The notes: generated by a model not told the origin, from the sequence alone. Shown: positions 13,038 to 22,568, numbered from the stretch's first letter. The stretch: 64,000 bases of DNA from Pseudomonas putida (GCA_041071465.1 CP163498.1:4048001-4112000); one strand, 5' to 3'. Program-made: numbers and translations.

Positions 13038-13622
13038 TCAGGAGGCAGGGTCGTTCTGCCCCAGTTGCTGGCGCCGCTGCTGTTGCTGGCGCTGCAGGAT
13101 ATAACGGGCCAGCAATTGCCGTTGGGCGTCGGTCATGTCGATGAATTCGGTGCCGACCTCGAAGCCGCCCTCCGGGCGCGGGTCGCAATGGGTGACCTTG
13201 CCGCGCAGCAGCAGGCCATGGGCGCGTGGCATCAGCACCATTTTCACTTTGACCCGAGTGCCGGGGGCAATCTGCGTGGCCTGGGTGAACTCGATGCCGC
13301 CTTCGGAAATGACCACCGGCAACGGCTGGCCGACTTCACCCAGCAGGGTTTGCGCAACCACCGCGCTGAGCAGGTCGAGGCGCTTGTTCTGCGCCCGCAG
13401 GAAGGCGGCAAGGGTGCGGTCCTTGTCGCTCAGCTGGCGCAACAGGTGCTGCGACTCGAAGTCGGACAGGTGCAGCTCGCTGAGCAGGTTGAACAGCGGG
13501 GAATCATCTTGCAACACATCTGGGTCAAGGGCTTCGGCCGCGCTGAGGGGGCTTATTTGAAGTGCGATCCGATCTTCGATGCGGTAGTATTCGCGGCGAT
13601 CTTCTTCGTCTAATGTCGTCAT
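13038..13622 (-). CDS. PilZ-domain c-di-GMP receptor protein
   Basis: A 194-residue protein starting at the ATG at 13620-13622 (MTTLDEEDRREYYRIEDR). The arginine-rich RREYYRIEDR and the downstream VISEGGIEF correspond to the two c-di-GMP contact motifs of PilZ domains (RxxxR and [D/N]xSxxG). The C-terminal part (KMVLMPRAHGLLLRGKVTHCDPRPEGGFEVGTEF, shortened reading) is a beta-barrel typical of PilZ, followed by a Gln/Arg-rich tail QRQQQQRRQQ. The likely output is c-di-GMP-dependent control of motility or envelope function; the target is unknown. It is divergent from lolC, with 93 bases between. Confidence 0.8.
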   Translation of the reverse strand: MTTLDEEDRREYYRIEDRIALQISPLSAAEALDPDVLQDDSPLFNLLSELHLSDFESQHLLRQLSDKDRTLAAFLRAQNKRLDLLSAVVAQTLLGEVGQPLPVVISEGGIEFTQATQIAPGTRVKVKMVLMPRAHGLLLRGKVTHCDPRPEGGFEVGTEFIDMTDAQRQLLARYILQRQQQQRRQQLGQNDPAS

Positions 13623-13715
13623 GGCGAACCCAAGGTAGCGGCGGTGGTCCGAGTGTAAAGCCGCCGTAGGCGCCTCGCCACAAGGACGTTCCCTTTCATC
13701 CGAACAAGCCCCGAC

Positions 13716-14965
13716 ATGTTCAGACCTCTTTTCGCATTCATCGGTACGCGTTATACCCGTGCCAAACGCCGTAATCACTTCGTCTCGTTCATTTCCCTGA
13801 CCTCGATGATCGGCCTCGCCCTGGGCGTGGTGGTGATGATCGTGGTGCTGTCGGTGATGAACGGTTTCGACCACGAGATGCGCACCCGCGTGTTGGGCAT
13901 GATCCCCATGCCACGCTGGAGAGCGGCCAGCCCATTGCCGACTGGCCGGCCCTTGCCCAACAAGTAAAGCAGAATCCGCAGGTGGTGGCGGTTGCGCCGT
14001 TCACCCAGATGCAGGGCTTGCTGACCCATGATGGCAAGGTGCAGAAGGTGCTGCTCAACGGCATCGACCCGGCTCGCGAGCGCGAGGTGTCGATCATCGA
14101 CAACTTCGTCTTGCAAGGCCGCCTGGACCAGCTGGCGCCGGGCGAGTGGGGCATCATGATCGGCGACAAGGCCGCGGCCAAGCTGGGCGTGGCCATCGGC
14201 GACAAGCTCACCTTCGTCGCCCCGGAAGTCAGCGTGACTCCCGCCGGCATGTTCCCGCGCATGAAGCGCTTCACCGTGGTGGGTACCTTCCATGTTGGCG
14301 CGGGCGAAATCGACGGCTACCTGGGCTTGACCAACATCAGCGACCTGTCCCGTCTGCACCGCTGGAAGCCCGACCAGGTACAGGGCCTGCGCCTGAAGTT
14401 CGACGACCTGTTCCAGGCGCCGCGCGTCGCCTGGAGCATTGCCCAGCAGCTGGGCGACCAGGAGTTCTACAGCCGTGACTGGACCCGTACCCACGGCAAC
14501 CTGTACCAGGCGATCCGCATGGAAAAGGCCATGATCGGCCTATTGTTGCTGCTGATCGTGGCGGTGGCGGCGTTCAACATCATTTCCACCCTGGTGATGG
14601 TGGTCAACGACAAGCGCGGCGACATCGCCATCCTGCGCACCCTGGGCGCCACGCCTGGGCAGATCATGCTCATCTTCATGGTCCAGGGCACGGTGATCGG
14701 GGTGATCGGTACCCTGATCGGCGCCGTGGTCGGGATCGTCGCCGCGCTGAACGTGAGCGCGGCGATCGCCGGCATCGAGAAACTGATCGGGCACAAGTTC
14801 CTCAACGCCGACGTGTACTTCATCGATTACCTGCCGTCGCAGATCCAGGCCCAGGACGTGTACATGGTCTGCGGTGCGGCGCTGGTCCTGAGTTTCTTCG
14901 CCACCCTGTACCCGGCCTGGCGTGCGGCCCGCACCCAGCCTGCAGAGGCGCTACGTTATGAGTGA
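13716..14965 (+). CDS. lolC: Lipoprotein-releasing ABC transporter permease LolC (single-base frameshift)
   Basis: A ~416-residue permease. [20 protein letters not shown] and the first membrane helix ([21 protein letters not shown]) are followed by a periplasmic domain, three C-terminal membrane helices ([51 protein letters not shown]) and the coupling segment [13 protein letters not shown]. The frame breaks at the CCCC run 13904-13907: VLGMIP is followed by MPRWRAAS, whereas one extra C would give the normal [15 protein letters not shown]. The rest of the gene is intact from 13982. Together with LolD and LolE it extracts outer-membrane lipoproteins from the inner membrane and passes them to LolA. 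Because lolCDE is essential, a sequencing error is likelier than a true mutation. Confidence 0.92.
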
Positions 14966-15656
14966 GTCGCGCATGAGTGATAAAGCCGTTCTGAGTTGCC
15001 GCAACCTGGGCAAGTCCTACGACGAGGGCCCGGAGTCGGTGCAGGTGCTGTCCGGCCTCAACCTGGAGCTGCACGCCGGTGAGCGTATCGCCATCGTCGG
15101 CAGCTCGGGCTCTGGCAAGAGCACCTTGCTCAACCTGCTGGGTGGCCTCGATCGGCCGACCCAAGGCAGCGTGTGGCTGGCGGGCGAAGAGCTGTCCGCG
15201 CTAGGCGAGCGTGCCCGTGGCCTGCTGCGCAACCGTGAGTTGGGCTTTGTCTATCAGTTTCACCACCTGCTGCCAGAGTTCACCGCCATCGAGAACGTGT
15301 GCATGCCGCTGCTGATCGGCCGCACGCCCATCCCCGAGGCCCGTGAGCGTGCCGAGGCGCTGCTCAAGCGCGTAGGCCTGGGCCACCGTTTGAACCACAA
15401 ACCGGCCGAGCTGTCCGGTGGCGAGCGCCAGCGCGTGGCGATTGCCCGAGCGCTGGTCAACCGCCCTGGCCTGGTGATGCTCGACGAGCCGACCGGCAAC
15501 CTCGACCACCATACCGCTCAGGGCATTCAGGAACTGATGCAGGAGCTGTCCAGCGCCTCGCGCACGGCATTCCTGGTGGTTACCCATGACCTCAACCTGG
15601 CGCGGCAGATGGACCGTGTATTGAAGCTCGACGACGGCCATCTGGTGGCGATCTGA
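14958..15656 (+). CDS. lolD: Lipoprotein-releasing ABC transporter ATPase LolD
   Basis: A 232-residue ABC ATPase. Walker [11 protein letters not shown]-loop [12 protein letters not shown] (a LolD hallmark), signature [15 protein letters not shown], Walker [13 protein letters not shown] and H-loop VVTHD are all intact. The ATG at 14958 overlaps the lolC stop codon, indicating translational coupling; a second in-frame ATG lies at 14973. It powers the LolCDE complex at the cytoplasmic face. Confidence 0.96.
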   Translation: MSESRMSDKAVLSCRNLGKSYDEGPESVQVLSGLNLELHAGERIAIVGSSGSGKSTLLNLLGGLDRPTQGSVWLAGEELSALGERARGLLRNRELGFVYQFHHLLPEFTAIENVCMPLLIGRTPIPEARERAEALLKRVGLGHRLNHKPAELSGGERQRVAIARALVNRPGLVMLDEPTGNLDHHTAQGIQELMQELSSASRTAFLVVTHDLNLARQMDRVLKLDDGHLVAI

Positions 15657-15717
15657 TCGACTGCTCGGGGTGGCTGGTGCCGCCCCGTTTTCCTGTTTTC
15701 ATTGGGTGATTTCGTAC

Positions 15718-16959
15718 ATGTTCAGACCCTTGCCCATTTTTATCGGCGCGCGCTACACCCGAGCCAAGCGTCGCAACCACTTCATCTCGTTCATCTCGAT
15801 GACGTCGATGATCGGCCTGTCGCTGGGCGTGCTGGCGATGATCGTGGTGCTGTCGGTGATGAACGGCTTTCAGCGCGAAATGAGCTCGCGCATTCTCGGG
15901 TTGGTGCCGCATGCCGCCATCCTTGGCGTGCAGCCATTGGACGATTGGCACAAGGTGGCCGACGCTGCCATGCAGAACCCGGCGGTGATGGCGGTGGCGC
16001 CGATTACCGAGATGGAAGGCATGCTGTCGTATAAAGGTGCGATGCAGCCGATTCAGGTGGGTGGTATCGACCCGGCCGAGGAGGGCAAGGTCTCGATCGT
16101 TGGCCAGCACATCGTGCAGGGCCGCTTGCAAGACCTGCAGCCAGGTGAGTTCGGTGTGGTCATCGGTGAGCTGACGGCGCGGCGTTTTCGTCTGAACACT
16201 GGCGACAAACTGACCTTGATCGTGCCGGAAATCAGCAAGGAGCCGGGTGGCATTACCCCGCGCATGCAGCGCCTGACGGTGGTCGGGATCTTCAAGGTCG
16301 GTGCCGAGCTGGATGGTTCGCAGGCCTATATCCATGTGGCTGATGCTGCCGAGATGCAACGCTGGGCGCCTGGCCAGGTGCAGGGCGTGCGCCTGAAGCT
16401 GCATGACCTGTATGCCGCGCCGCAGGTGTCCAAGGCAATTGCTGCAGGGCTCGGCGACGCCTACCGCGCCGATGACTGGTCGCACACCCAGGGCAGCCTG
16501 TTCAGCGCCATGAAAATGGAGAAGACCATGATCGGCCTGCTGCTGATGATGATCATCGCGGTGGCGGCGTTCAATATCATCGCCACCCTGGTGATGGTGG
16601 TGAACGACAAGGGGCCGGACATTGCCATCCTGCGTACCTTGGGCGCCACGCCAGCGCAGATCATGGGCACGTTCATGGTTCAGGGCAGCCTGATTGGTGT
16701 TGTCGGGACGCTGATCGGCGGCGTGCTGGGCGTGATTGCGGCGTTCAATGTCAGTCAAATCGTTGGTTGGCTGGAGCGGGTGAGCGGGCAGCACATCTTT
16801 ACCTCGGATGTGTACTTCGTCAGCAGCTTGCCGTCGCAATTGCAATGGGGTGATGTGGCCATGATTTGCACGGCTGGCCTGGTGATGAGCTTCCTGGCGA
16901 CCATTTACCCGGCTTACCGGGCGTCGCAGGTGCAGCCGGCGATCGGTCTGGCGGTTTGA
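15718..16959 (+). CDS. lolE: Lipoprotein-releasing ABC transporter permease LolE
   Basis: A 413-residue permease strikingly similar to the lolC product upstream: [20 protein letters not shown], the first helix [21 protein letters not shown], the coupling segment [14 protein letters not shown] and the same three C-terminal helices. The ATG at 15718 aligns with the start of lolC, which supports it. It is the second permease of LolCDE. The gene follows lolD after 61 bases and ends before a strong bidirectional hairpin. Confidence 0.94.
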   Translation: MFRPLPIFIGARYTRAKRRNHFISFISMTSMIGLSLGVLAMIVVLSVMNGFQREMSSRILGLVPHAAILGVQPLDDWHKVADAAMQNPAVMAVAPITEMEGMLSYKGAMQPIQVGGIDPAEEGKVSIVGQHIVQGRLQDLQPGEFGVVIGELTARRFRLNTGDKLTLIVPEISKEPGGITPRMQRLTVVGIFKVGAELDGSQAYIHVADAAEMQRWAPGQVQGVRLKLHDLYAAPQVSKAIAAGLGDAYRADDWSHTQGSLFSAMKMEKTMIGLLLMMIIAVAAFNIIATLVMVVNDKGPDIAILRTLGATPAQIMGTFMVQGSLIGVVGTLIGGVLGVIAAFNVSQIVGWLERVSGQHIFTSDVYFVSSLPSQLQWGDVAMICTAGLVMSFLATIYPAYRASQVQPAIGLAV

Positions 16960-16976
16960 TGCTTGCCTGAAATTAT

Positions 16977-16998
16977 GGGGCTGCAAAGCAGCCCCAAT
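16977..16998. terminator. Bidirectional terminator between lolE and the sensor kinase gene
   Basis: Perfect 8-bp stem GGGGCTGC / GCAGCCCC with loop AAA, followed by AATTT. It lies between two convergent genes. Confidence 0.7.
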
Positions 16999-16999
16999 T

Positions 17000-18352
17000 T
17001 CACCGGCCTTCAGTGAACTCGATCACAAACCGCGTCCACCCATCCCCGCACTCTGCCCGAATGCACCCGCCATGGGCCTGCACGATCGACCGGGTAATCG
17101 CCAAGCCCAACCCCGCATGCTCACTGCTGCCTTCCCGCCGCGCCTGGTCCACTCGGTAGAAGCGGTCGAACAGTCGCGGTAACGCAGTCGGCTCGATAGC
17201 CTGCCCGGTATTGGCCACACTGATTTTCGCTCCCGGTTCCAGCGTCACCTTTATCTGCCCTCCCGCCGGGGTAAAGCGCAAGGCATTGTCCAGCAGGTTG
17301 GACAGCGCCCGGCGCAGCATATGCCGGTCGCCCTGCAGCATCGCCTCGCCTTCGCGCAGCATCCGTACGCCGCTGTCCTCGGCCAGTGGCGCGTAGTACT
17401 CCAGCAGTGCATCCACTTCGTCATGCAGCGCCAAAGGCGCTTGCCCCGGTACCAGCAGGCCGTGGTCGGCCTTGGCCAGGAACAGCATGTCGTTGATCAT
17501 CTGCGCCATCCATTGCAGCTCTTCCAGGTTGCCATGCAGCGCTTCGCGGTATTCCTCGAGGCTACGTGGGCGGGTGAGGGTGACCTGGGTGTGGGTCAGC
17601 AGGTTGGAAAGCGGTGTACGCAGTTCGTGGGCGATGTCGGCTGAAAACGCTGACAGGCGTTGGAAGGCATCGTCCAGGCGCTGCAGCATCGCGTTCATCC
17701 TGCCGGCCAACTCGGCCAGCTCTTCGGGCATCTGCGCCAGCGGCAGGCGGGTGGTGAGCGAACGGGCTGACACGCTGGCGGCCACTTGGCCCATCTGCCG
17801 CAGTGGGCGCAGGCCGCTGCGGGCGGCCCAGGCGCCGAGCAGCGCAGTGGCCAGCGCCGATAGGCCGACAGTCAGCCAGATCAGCCGCTGCATGCCCTGC
17901 AGAAAATGCTGGTGGTGGGTGATGTCGAGGTACAGGGTCAGTTGCGGCGACTGCGCGGCGCCCTGCGCCAGGTGTACAGCCAGGCTGCGGTAGTCGGTGC
18001 CTTGCGCGTGCAAGGTGGCCAGCCCGGCGGGCAGCGGTGCCTGCGGTAGCCCGCTGCGGCTTTCGAACCACGTGGCGCCGTCGCTGCCGCTGATGCGCAG
18101 GGCCAGGTCGGCCTGGTGGCTCAATTCGTCGCGCAGCGCGGGCAGGCGCGCCTGCAGCTCATCCGGCGTGCTGACGCCGGCCAGTTGTGTACGGAACAGC
18201 GACAGGCGCGAGTCCAGCAGTTGTTGGTCGAGTTCGACGAAGTGCTGCTCGCTGGCCCGGCTGAAGAGCAGGCCGGCGCCCAGCGATACGGTGGCGGTGC
18301 AGGCGGCGAACAGCAGCGCCAGCCGGCTGCCCAGGGATACCCGGCGCATCAT
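17000..18352 (-). CDS. Heavy-metal-type sensor histidine kinase (CopS/CusS-like)
   Basis: A 450-residue membrane kinase: helix 1 at about residues 11-31, a periplasmic sensor of ~120 residues, helix 2 at about 153-175, HAMP, HisKA with the phosphorylated His242 in [16 protein letters not shown]-box [10 protein letters not shown] and G-box [18 protein letters not shown]. The periplasmic part contains a His cluster (ITHHQHF, residues 144-150) next to helix 2, plausible for metal sensing. Its ATG overlaps the TGA of the response regulator gene (ATGA), so the pair is translationally coupled. The CopR-like box upstream of the neighbouring cupredoxin gene supports copper or a related metal as the signal. 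Confidence 0.87.
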   Translation of the reverse strand: MMRRVSLGSRLALLFAACTATVSLGAGLLFSRASEQHFVELDQQLLDSRLSLFRTQLAGVSTPDELQARLPALRDELSHQADLALRISGSDGATWFESRSGLPQAPLPAGLATLHAQGTDYRSLAVHLAQGAAQSPQLTLYLDITHHQHFLQGMQRLIWLTVGLSALATALLGAWAARSGLRPLRQMGQVAASVSARSLTTRLPLAQMPEELAELAGRMNAMLQRLDDAFQRLSAFSADIAHELRTPLSNLLTHTQVTLTRPRSLEEYREALHGNLEELQWMAQMINDMLFLAKADHGLLVPGQAPLALHDEVDALLEYYAPLAEDSGVRMLREGEAMLQGDRHMLRRALSNLLDNALRFTPAGGQIKVTLEPGAKISVANTGQAIEPTALPRLFDRFYRVDQARREGSSEHAGLGLAITRSIVQAHGGCIRAECGDGWTRFVIEFTEGR

Positions 18353-19029
18353 TCAGTGCGTTCTTCGAGTACGTAGCCCATGCCGCGCACTGTGTGGATC
18401 AGCTTGTTGGGGTGCGGGTCGTCGATTTTCAGGCGCAGGCGGCGGATTGCCACTTCGATCACATTGGTATCGCTGTCGAAGTTCATGTCCCACACCTGCG
18501 AGGCGATCAGCGATTTTGGCAACACCTCACCCTGGCGGCGCAGCAGCAGTTCGAGCAGGCAGAACTCCTTGGCGGTCAGGTCGATACGGGTGCCTGCGCG
18601 TTCGGCGCGGCGGCGGATCAGGTCCAGGCGCAGGTCGGCCAGGCTCAGGGTGGTGTCCTGGCTTGGGCTGGCGCCCCGGCGCAGCAGGCTGCGTACCCGG
18701 GCCAGCAGTTCGGAAAAGGCGAACGGCTTGACCAGGTAATCATCGGCGCCCAGCTCCAAGCCATGCACGCGGTCCTCGACGGCGTCGCGGGCGGTCAGGA
18801 ACAGCACGGGTGTATCCAGGCCAGCCTGGCGCACGGCCTGAAGGATTTGCCAGCCGTCGCGCCCGGGCAGCATCACGTCGAGGATCAGCAGGTCGTGGTC
18901 GCCGGTCAGGGCGAGGAACTGCCCGGTCTCGCCATCGGTGGCCAACTCGGTGGCAAAGCCGGCCTCGCTCAGGCCCTGGCTCAGGTACTGGCCGGTGCGG
19001 GCCTGGTCTTCGACGATCAGCAGTTTCAT
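18349..19029 (-). CDS. OmpR-family response regulator (CopR/CusR-like)
   Basis: A 226-residue regulator. The receiver domain has phospho-acceptor Asp51 ([13 protein letters not shown]) and Lys in DDYLVKPF; the C-terminal winged helix has [23 protein letters not shown] and a terminal RGMGYVLEE. The segment with [19 protein letters not shown] is typical of the IrlR/CusR/CopR metal-response subfamily. It is divergent from the cupredoxin gene, with a CopR-type box in between. Confidence 0.88.
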   Translation of the reverse strand: MKLLIVEDQARTGQYLSQGLSEAGFATELATDGETGQFLALTGDHDLLILDVMLPGRDGWQILQAVRQAGLDTPVLFLTARDAVEDRVHGLELGADDYLVKPFAFSELLARVRSLLRRGASPSQDTTLSLADLRLDLIRRRAERAGTRIDLTAKEFCLLELLLRRQGEVLPKSLIASQVWDMNFDSDTNVIEVAIRRLRLKIDDPHPNKLIHTVRGMGYVLEERTE

Positions 19030-19122
19030 GCACTGTCCATAATCTGAAGGTTGTGCCTACCCTGTGGGAGCGGGCGATGCGGTGGCTGAAATGATACGTG
19101 ACGATGCGCCGGCTCGCCCAAG

Positions 19123-19138
19123 CTGACAAAGTTGTAAT
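19123..19138. promoter_or_regulatory. CopR/CusR-type operator (cop box)
   Basis: CTGACA-AAGTT-GTAAT at 19123-19138 matches the Pseudomonas CopR box as I remember it (CTGACA, five bases, GTAAT). The inner part is also an imperfect palindrome TGACAA-AG-TTGTAA. It lies 73 bases upstream of the cupredoxin start and about 94 bases from the regulator start, so it can serve both divergent units. Confidence 0.7.
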
Positions 19139-19210
19139 CTTCCCGTCAGGTAGCTGCCAGTCGCCCCTGACTAAGGTGGCACTCTCTCGTTGTGTATTCC
19201 CGGAGTCATC

Positions 19211-19738
19211 ATGAAGCGCCTGTTCATTGCCGCCACCCTTGCCCTGGCCAGCCTGCCGACCTTTGCCGACGAGGCGCAAACCTTCGCCTTTGGCGAGCCG
19301 GCTGCAGCGGCCAAGGCCACCCGCACGGTCAACGTGGTGCTCAAGGACGTTGCTTTCGAGCCTAAGAGCCTGCAGGTAAAAGCCGGCGAGACCGTGCGTT
19401 TCGTGCTGGTCAACGAGGGCAAGCTGCCACACGAGTTCAACCTGGGCGACAAGGCCATGCATGCCGAACACCAGAAGGAAATGGTCGCCATGCAAGGCAA
19501 GATGTTCACCGAGGCCATGAACCACGAAGGCATGGACCACGGTCAGATGGCGAACCACGGGCAAATGATGGGTCACGGCGGTGGCCATGGCCACGGTGGT
19601 GGCAACACCGTGCTGGTAATGCCCGGCCAGCGCGCCGAGCTGACCTGGACCTTCCGTAAGTCGGCACCCATCGAGTTTGCCTGCAACGTGCCGGGGCATT
19701 ACCAGGCCGGCATGGTCGGGGCATTGACCATCGAGTGA
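19211..19738 (+). CDS. Periplasmic cupredoxin-like protein with a His/Met/Gly-rich insert
   Basis: A 175-residue protein with a signal peptide (MKRLFIAATLALASLPTFA, cleaved after TFA). The cupredoxin fold is shown by VVLKDVAFEPKSLQV, VNEGKLPHEFNLG (His ligand) and the C-terminal EFACNVPGHYQAGMVG, which supplies the Cys, His and Met ligands of a type 1 copper site. A His/Met/Gly-rich insert lies between about residues 100 and 137 (EGMDHGQMANHGQMMGHGGG and on) and looks like an extra copper-binding loop. The gene faces the copper-type regulator genes across a cop box, so a role in periplasmic copper handling is likely. The family is often annotated plastocyanin/azurin-like or CopI. Confidence 0.83.
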   Translation: MKRLFIAATLALASLPTFADEAQTFAFGEPAAAAKATRTVNVVLKDVAFEPKSLQVKAGETVRFVLVNEGKLPHEFNLGDKAMHAEHQKEMVAMQGKMFTEAMNHEGMDHGQMANHGQMMGHGGGHGHGGGNTVLVMPGQRAELTWTFRKSAPIEFACNVPGHYQAGMVGALTIE

Positions 19739-19806
19739 CTGGCCCTGCAAGGCGGGGTGCAAAACCGGTAGACTAAGGGCAATTTCGAACCTGTAGGTCA
19801 GTTTCC

Positions 19807-20637
19807 ATGCATCCCGCTGCCGAACACTCCCCGCTGGGCAAATCCAGCGAATACATCGCCACCTACTCCCCGGAGCAGCTGTTCCCGATCCCGCGTACTG
19901 CCAAGTGGGCCGAGCTGGGCGTCACTGCACAGACCTTGCCCTGGCAAGGCGTGGATTACTGGAACTGTTTCGAGCTGAGCTGGCTGCTGCCTTCGGGCAA
20001 GCCTGTGGTGGCGATCGGCGAGTTCGCCATCCCGGCCGATTCGCCGAACATCATCGAGTCCAAGTCGTTCAAGCTGTACCTCAACTCACTGAACCAGACA
20101 GTGTTCGCCTCGCTGGGCGAGTTGCAGGCATGCCTGGAGAAAGACCTGTCCGCCGCTGCCGGCAAGCCTGTGGGCGTGAAGGTGCGCACCTTGGCCGAAG
20201 TTGAAGCCCAGGGGGTGGTAGCGTTGCCGGGGCAGTGCATCGATGCATTGGACGTGGCCATCAGCAACTACGAGCAGCCGCAGCCAGAGCTGCTGCGCTG
20301 CAACCCGGCGCAGGTGGTGGAAGAAACCCTGCACAGCCACCTGCTCAAGTCCAATTGCCCGGTCACTGGCCAGCCGGACTGGGGCAGCGTGGTGGTCGAG
20401 TACAAGGGCAGGGCGCTGGACCACGCCAGCCTACTGACTTACCTGGTCAGCTTCCGCCAGCATGCCGACTTCCACGAACAATGCGTGGAGCGAATTTACC
20501 TGGACTTGAAGAACCTGCTGCAGCCAGAGCATTTGACGGTGTATGCGCGCTATGTGCGCCGCGGTGGGCTGGACATCAACCCGTACCGCAGTACCGGGGT
20601 AATCAAACCGGATAACAAGCGTTTGGTTCGGCAGTAA
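19807..20637 (+). CDS. queF: NADPH-dependent 7-cyano-7-deazaguanine reductase QueF (long, bimodular type)
   Basis: A 276-residue enzyme of the long QueF type. The substrate motif [15 protein letters not shown] lies in the N-terminal half; the nucleophilic Cys is in [15 protein letters not shown] and the C-terminal half has [12 protein letters not shown]. It reduces preQ0 to preQ1 in queuosine biosynthesis. The ATG at 19807 starts [15 protein letters not shown] hairpin follows. Confidence 0.96.
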   Translation: MHPAAEHSPLGKSSEYIATYSPEQLFPIPRTAKWAELGVTAQTLPWQGVDYWNCFELSWLLPSGKPVVAIGEFAIPADSPNIIESKSFKLYLNSLNQTVFASLGELQACLEKDLSAAAGKPVGVKVRTLAEVEAQGVVALPGQCIDALDVAISNYEQPQPELLRCNPAQVVEETLHSHLLKSNCPVTGQPDWGSVVVEYKGRALDHASLLTYLVSFRQHADFHEQCVERIYLDLKNLLQPEHLTVYARYVRRGGLDINPYRSTGVIKPDNKRLVRQ

Positions 20638-20648
20638 GTTCAAGGAAT

Positions 20649-20672
20649 GCGGGGGCCGCTTTGCGGCCCCGC
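20649..20672. terminator. Hairpin between convergent queF and DUF4404 gene
   Basis: GCGGGGGCCGC / GCGGCCCCGC with a TTT loop and one bulged G. No clear T-run; it probably separates two convergent genes. Confidence 0.5.
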
Positions 20673-20676
20673 TACT

Positions 20677-20940
20677 TCAGATACCCATGCTGTGCAGCGA
20701 GTTGGCGATGCTGCGCAAGGTAGCGGTGAGGTCAGGGTGGTCGGCCTCGAAGCGCTCGATCGCCAGGTTCACCCCGTCCACCAGGTTATTGTCGGGCGTG
20801 GCTTCTTCGAGTTTCAGTTGCGCCTCGATCTGGCGCGCTTCTTCGTGCAACGCGGCCAGTTCGTCTTCCGAAAGCGGTACGTTGCGGTCCAGTTGCTCGC
20901 GCAAGCTGTTCAGGCGCTCTTGCAATTCGCGGGCAGGCAT
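20677..20940 (-). CDS. Small DUF4404-type protein
   Basis: An 87-residue acidic, helical protein (PARELQERLNSLREQLDR..., then a second helical part ending SIANSLHSMGI). It matches the DUF4404 family as I remember it; the function is unknown. The ATG at 20938-20940 is preferred because GGAG lies 8 bases upstream; another ATG two codons earlier is too close to that site. Confidence 0.7.
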   Translation of the reverse strand: MPARELQERLNSLREQLDRNVPLSEDELAALHEEARQIEAQLKLEEATPDNNLVDGVNLAIERFEADHPDLTATLRSIANSLHSMGI

Positions 20941-21062
20941 TGGCATTTCTCCATCAAGGGCTTGGCAAGCCATGGACCTCAGCGAAGCGGCAAAGGTTCT
21001 GGCCTGTCTTCAGCGTAATCCACCTGTCGCCAATTTGCATGATCCGCGTCAAAGGTGCTGTA

Positions 21063-21626
21063 TCAGGGTTTTTCACCCTTGCGCCGGCGCTGGGCGATGT
21101 CCTGCAGGCAGGTGTCCAGCGCTTCCAGGTGGTCGATCACCGAATGCACGCCCAGGCTGAACAGCTCCAGCGTGGCCTTGCCGCGGGCCTGGTCCTGTTC
21201 CTTTGGGGTCATGCCTTGCCATTGCTCGGAGCCTCGGTCACAGAACGGGCTGCAGGCTGCCAGGCCAACCGTCCATAGCCCCGCGTTCAAGCCTGACTGC
21301 AGCAAGCGCGGGTCACCACTCACCAGCACGCAGCCGTCCAGGCGTTCGCTGTCCAGGGTCATCAGCGCCTGCCAGCAGGCGTTTGGCGCCGGCCAGCGCA
21401 CGCCGTTGACCGAATGCCCTGGCAGCCAGGCGGGCAACACATGGGCCAGGCGCTTGCTTTGCGTGCTATTGAGGTCATCCAGCCAGATGCAGGGCACCTG
21501 GCGCTGGCGCAGGCTGGCGAGGGTGGCCAGAGCGCCGGGGGCGGGCGAGGGTGCGCCATTGGTGGCCTGCACCAGGCAGCCGCGCAAGCCGAACAGCACA
21601 GCAGTGAAGGCGGGTGCAGCGTCCAT
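21063..21626 (-). CDS. HAD-superfamily protein, phosphonatase-like, without the catalytic Asp
   Basis: A 187-residue protein with a HAD-type layout: PAFTAVLFGLRGCLVQA at the N-terminus, a SPAPGALATLASLRQRQVPCIWL segment (motif II region), and GCVLVSGDPRLLQSGLNAGLWTVGL near the end. The first motif normally reads DxxG or DxD; here it is FGLRG, so the nucleophilic Asp is replaced by Gly. It may therefore be a pseudo-enzyme or binding protein. The ATG at 21624-21626 follows GGGGAAG; a TTG 15 bases upstream is less likely. Pseudomonas annotations call relatives phosphonatase-like hydrolase (from memory). Confidence 0.65.
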   Translation of the reverse strand: MDAAPAFTAVLFGLRGCLVQATNGAPSPAPGALATLASLRQRQVPCIWLDDLNSTQSKRLAHVLPAWLPGHSVNGVRWPAPNACWQALMTLDSERLDGCVLVSGDPRLLQSGLNAGLWTVGLAACSPFCDRGSEQWQGMTPKEQDQARGKATLELFSLGVHSVIDHLEALDTCLQDIAQRRRKGEKP

Positions 21627-21826
21627 GGCAACTTCCCCCAAATAGTCCGCAGGCTATGCGCTGATTGTTACCGCACTGTGACATCGGTCATTGCGCAACA
21701 GTTGTTCACAAAATATTGAGCAAAAATGTGTAAAGCTGTTTATCAGCCCGCAAGCCTCTATACTGCCGCCTTGATAGCAGCGCGCCTGTCGCGCTTGCGG
21801 CCGAGAAATTCGATGGAGAAACATCT

Positions 21827-22534
21827 ATGCGTAGGATCGGTGCCAGTGTGATCGAACGAGTCACCCAGGCCTGTGTCTGCGCCAGCATGCTGCTGGCGCC
21901 CGTGGCAGCTACCCAGGCCGCCACCGAGGAAGATCCCTGGGAAGCGGTCAACCGCCCGATCTTTCGCTTCAACGATACGGTCGACACTTATGCCCTCAAG
22001 CCATTGGCCAAGGGCTACCAGGCTGTCACCCCGCAGTTTCTTGAAGATGGCATTCACAACATCTTCCGCAACCTGGGCGACGTGACCAACCTGGCCAACA
22101 ACCTGCTGCAGCTCAAGCCCCACGCGGCGGGCGTGGATACTGCGCGGTTGATCGTCAACACCACCTTTGGCCTGGGTGGCTTCTTCGATGTGGGTACCAA
22201 GATGGGCCTGCAGCGCAGCGACGAAGACTTCGGCCAGACACTGGGCTACTGGGGCGTGCCAAGCGGCCCGTACGTGGTCATTCCGCTGCTGGGCCCAAGC
22301 ACCGTGCGTGACGGTGTGGCCAAGTACCCGGACACCTACACCGAACCCTACCGCTACATCGACCACGTGCCGACGCGCAACTCGATCTTCGCCCTGGACG
22401 TGATCGACACCCGCGCCAGCCTGCTCTCGGCCGAGAAGCTGATTCAGGGTGACAAGTACATCTTCATTCGCAATGCTTACCTGCAGAACCGCGAGTTCAA
22501 GGTCAAGGATGGCGAGGTCGAAGACGACTTCTAA
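21827..22534 (+). CDS. mlaA: MlaA/VacJ-family outer-membrane lipid asymmetry protein
   Basis: A 235-residue MlaA. After the signal region the diagnostic EDPWEAVNRPIFRFNDTVD, NIFRNLGDVTNLANNLLQ, FGLGGFFDVGTKMGL and DFGQTLGYWGVPSGPYVVIPLLGPS are all intact. MlaA removes mislocalised phospholipids from the outer leaflet of the outer membrane together with MlaBCDEF. Unlike E. coli MlaA, no lipobox is visible: the leader ends LLAPVAATQA with only Cys16 and Cys18 before the hydrophobic stretch. GATGGAG precedes the ATG at 21827. The gene order mlaA - PilZ - rssB - rssC - tal matches P. aeruginosa as remembered. Confidence 0.93.
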   Translation: MRRIGASVIERVTQACVCASMLLAPVAATQAATEEDPWEAVNRPIFRFNDTVDTYALKPLAKGYQAVTPQFLEDGIHNIFRNLGDVTNLANNLLQLKPHAAGVDTARLIVNTTFGLGGFFDVGTKMGLQRSDEDFGQTLGYWGVPSGPYVVIPLLGPSTVRDGVAKYPDTYTEPYRYIDHVPTRNSIFALDVIDTRASLLSAEKLIQGDKYIFIRNAYLQNREFKVKDGEVEDDF

Positions 22535-22545
22535 TCGGTGAGCTT

Positions 22546-22564
22546 GGGGCCGCTGTGCGGCTCC
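22546..22564. terminator. Weak hairpin between convergent mlaA and PilZ gene
   Basis: GGGGCCGC / GCGGCTCC with loop TGT (one G-T pair). No T-run, so termination is only suggested by the convergent arrangement. Confidence 0.4.
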
Positions 22565-22568
22565 AGGT

